A stretch of 64,000 bases of DNA from Flavobacterium noncentrifugens. Lineage in GTDB: Bacteria > Bacteroidota > Bacteroidia > Flavobacteriales > Flavobacteriaceae. Shown here in pieces: positions 62,564 through 64,000 of the stretch. The notes beneath the pieces were generated by a model. That model saw only the letters and a program-made list of their open reading frames with translations, made no database searches and was not told the origin of the DNA. How positions within the stretch are numbered: position 1 is the first letter of the stretch; each line of letters begins with the position of its first letter. The stretch lies in the NCBI RefSeq assembly GCF_900100375.1, contig NZ_FNEZ01000002.1, forward strand, positions 744,001-808,000, given 5' to 3'. The translations under genes were made by a program, and so were the position numbers.

Positions 62564-63503
62564 CACTATTTTTATTTAAAAAATCCACTATTTTTTTATT
62601 TACGATTTCAGATTGGTCGATCGAAATGAAATGACCTGCATTTTCGATAATCGCCGTTTCACAATCCGGAAGCAATGCTTTGGCTTTCTCCAAAACCTTT
62701 ACATTGTTGATCACGTCATGATCGCCAACCATGACCAGCACAGGAATTTTCAATGACGAAATGTCCTTTTCCCGAAACTGCAGCATCTTCGTGAGTCCGG
62801 GTTTGCTTTTTCCATATTTATTGGCAAGATAGAATTGTTCTTTGTATTTCGCATCAATTTTTTCAGGATAAAATGAAAAACGGTCAAAAAAGATGGCCAG
62901 CTTGGCGCGGTCGGGAAACATTTTCAGGACCAAAGCTGTAAGTGCTTTTCCCTTTTTGTCGACACCGCCAAAAGTTTGTGCCGGGCTTACAAGGATGAGT
63001 TTTTTTACCCGATTTTCAGGCTGTAGCGCCAGATAAGTCGCAATCCAGCCGCCACGAGAAGCGGCTACGAAATTGATATGCTCCAAAGCATACCAATCGA
63101 AAATTTCAGTAAAAAACTTAATCATTTGCTTGTTGCTGAGGTCGGGCAGGTTCATCAGCGACTTTCCAGCTTCAACGGGATAATCAATTGCATACACGCG
63201 GTACTCTTTACTGATTGCTTTGATATTTGGAAACCACATTGTAGAACTCGCATCGGTCCCGTGAAATAAAACGACAGGTTCGCCGTGTTCCGGCCCGCTG
63301 ATGATCACGTGTGCCAAGCCAAAAGTCGTGGGCACGTCATCTTCTTTAAAAGGGACATTCCACAACGATTTTAGGGTGTCGTCATAAGCAGCAACATATT
63401 TTGCCTTGCCTTCTTTTGTTGGAAAAATAAAATCATTTGAAGTTCTCGTAACGGCGCAACTGGAAACAATCAGCAGTAAGGAAAGTAATAAAAAATGGCG
63501 CAT
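62550..63503 (-). CDS. Alpha/beta hydrolase, lipoprotein
   Basis: This 317-residue protein has a lipobox (LLIVSSC, Cys near 16). It shows the alpha/beta hydrolase pattern: VVLFHGTDASSTMWFPNIKA, nucleophile elbow NFVAASRGGWIATYLALQPE near 147, LVMVGDHDVINNVKVLEKA and the catalytic His in AIIENAGHFISID. The elbow has A-S-R-G instead of the classical G-x-S-x-G, which is a small deviation. Substrate unknown. It is anchored in the envelope. Confidence 0.85.
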   Translation of the reverse strand: MRHFLLLSLLLIVSSCAVTRTSNDFIFPTKEGKAKYVAAYDDTLKSLWNVPFKEDDVPTTFGLAHVIISGPEHGEPVVLFHGTDASSTMWFPNIKAISKEYRVYAIDYPVEAGKSLMNLPDLSNKQMIKFFTEIFDWYALEHINFVAASRGGWIATYLALQPENRVKKLILVSPAQTFGGVDKKGKALTALVLKMFPDRAKLAIFFDRFSFYPEKIDAKYKEQFYLANKYGKSKPGLTKMLQFREKDISSLKIPVLVMVGDHDVINNVKVLEKAKALLPDCETAIIENAGHFISIDQSEIVNKKIVDFLNKNSDARD

Positions 63504-63638
63504 CGGCTTTTTGTGGTATTTGTAAAACGGACAGCGTAAAATGTCCGCAACAAAATTAGGATGTTACAAAAAAACGTTTCTAATATCTATCACAATATAT
63601 GTTACAAATACTCTATGTTTAAAAATATTAAAAAGTGC

Positions 63639-64000
63639 TTAAAATATTTCAATGCTGAAAGCCGCTTCAAATGTTTTTTTCGGGTTTAATATTTGAATGC
63701 CGCCTTTTTCGATGAGGTTTCCATTCGATGCAGCGCTGTCAGAATAACCAAACCAAGGTTCGATGCACAAAAACGGCGCGCCCACTTTTGTCCAGATCCC
63801 AAGATCGGGAAAATCTGAAAAACCAACTTTTATCCGCGGTTTCCCGTTCTCAAGAATGGTAATTTTTTTTGCCGGAACTGATTTGAAGACCAATGCGTCA
63901 TTTTCAAATAATTTGTAACCAAGTGTAAGTGTTTTATCCGTTAAGTGCAGCGTTGAAGTCTGATCGGAAATTAAATCTTTGTCAAGCAAATGATACGCTA
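63639..64000 (-). CDS. Aldose 1-epimerase-like protein (partial, N-terminus outside window)
   Basis: The frame is open to the right edge (A-Y-H-L-L-D-K-D-L continues upstream). The visible ~120 residues are the C-terminal part of a galactose mutarotase-like beta-sandwich: LPLTD-like LHLTDKTLTLGYKLFENDAL, FSDFPDLGIWTKVGAPFLCI and EPWFGYSDSAASNGNLIEK, plus the end KGGIQILNPKKTFEAAFSIE. It would interconvert alpha and beta anomers of hexoses, or act on a related phosphorylated sugar. The 134-base gap before the hydrolase gene holds no gene. Confidence 0.85.
   Translation of the reverse strand, partial: AYHLLDKDLISDQTSTLHLTDKTLTLGYKLFENDALVFKSVPAKKITILENGKPRIKVGFSDFPDLGIWTKVGAPFLCIEPWFGYSDSAASNGNLIEKGGIQILNPKKTFEAAFSIEIF

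Overview
The window looks like chromosome of a Flavobacterium-like member of the Flavobacteriaceae (Bacteroidota). The evidence is AT-rich DNA, -7 elements of the TAnnTTTG type instead of E. coli-type promoters, few clear Shine-Dalgarno sites, C-terminal type IX secretion (T9SS) sorting tails on two secreted proteins, and Bacteroidota gene orders such as bamD - RNA polymerase omega - coaBC - DUF4835 - recN. No rRNA, tRNA, CRISPR array, insertion sequence or prophage could be recognised. Most genes are housekeeping genes, and the accessory signal is mainly in intergenic repeats.

Layout. 1-3.2 kb: 3' part of a GH43-like glycosidase (F5/8C and Fn3 modules) and a sugar transporter of the MFS. 3.3-6.5 kb: secreted M28 peptidase, small secreted and lipoprotein genes, an outer-membrane protein. 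6.5-11.4 kb: kdsA, two envelope genes of unknown role, a split YeeE/YedE transporter, a YflT-like stress protein, clpS and prmA. 11.5-18.5 kb: a porin, then the minus-strand run DUF1599 - DoxX/redoxin - small membrane protein - GyrI-like - thioredoxin - tpiA, then folP, rlmH and two very small membrane proteins. 18.6-27.2 kb: GNAT, nadC, a BrkB-family membrane protein, DUF2147, priA, a lone LytTR regulator, rpsF-rpsR-rplI, and a CI-like HTH gene. 27.5-34 kb: ligA overlapping the first of three tandem YhhN-like membrane genes, then a 5'-nucleotidase split into two genes. 34-41 kb: dapA, bamD-omega-coaBC-DUF4835-recN, fabV. 41-47 kb: a T9SS-exported protein, a GT2 glycosyltransferase, coaE, and an RprX/RprY-like two-component pair. 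47-59 kb: a thioesterase, outer-membrane and lipoprotein genes, miaA, a potassium channel with a zinc-ribbon tail, an exonuclease/GIY-YIG fusion, yggS, DUF1015, a 3-hydroxyacyl-CoA dehydrogenase, a Gfo/Idh oxidoreductase, pcm and a cyanophycinase-like secreted peptidase. 59-64 kb: XRE regulator, smpB, subtilase, VF530, GNAT, alpha/beta hydrolase, and a partial aldose epimerase.

What stands out. (1) A family of structured interspersed repeats has at least five copies (20993, 26246, 32631, 47395 and, inverted, 57102). All have a GGAGCTATTTCC-like 5' end, a central hairpin and a CGGGGCTAGG-like 3' end. Two are long and share an extra internal block. (2) A second, AT-rich family built from AATTGATAAT/ATTATCCATT words sits at gene ends. 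One copy lies in frame inside yggS, and another surrounds a 25-nt tract that matches the GNAT gene at 18.9 kb at 24 of 25 positions. (3) The second and third YhhN-like paralogs have lost the acidic motif residues kept by the first. (4) The rpsR-rplI spacer can fold into two hairpins. (5) A dyad lies just upstream of the CI-like HTH gene. No complete new defence or mobile system was found. The repeats are the best candidates for something undescribed.

Start codons were moved inward from the longest ORF wherever a signal peptide, a family start or a promoter made this clearly better. Positions of short motifs may be off by one or two bases because they were counted by eye.
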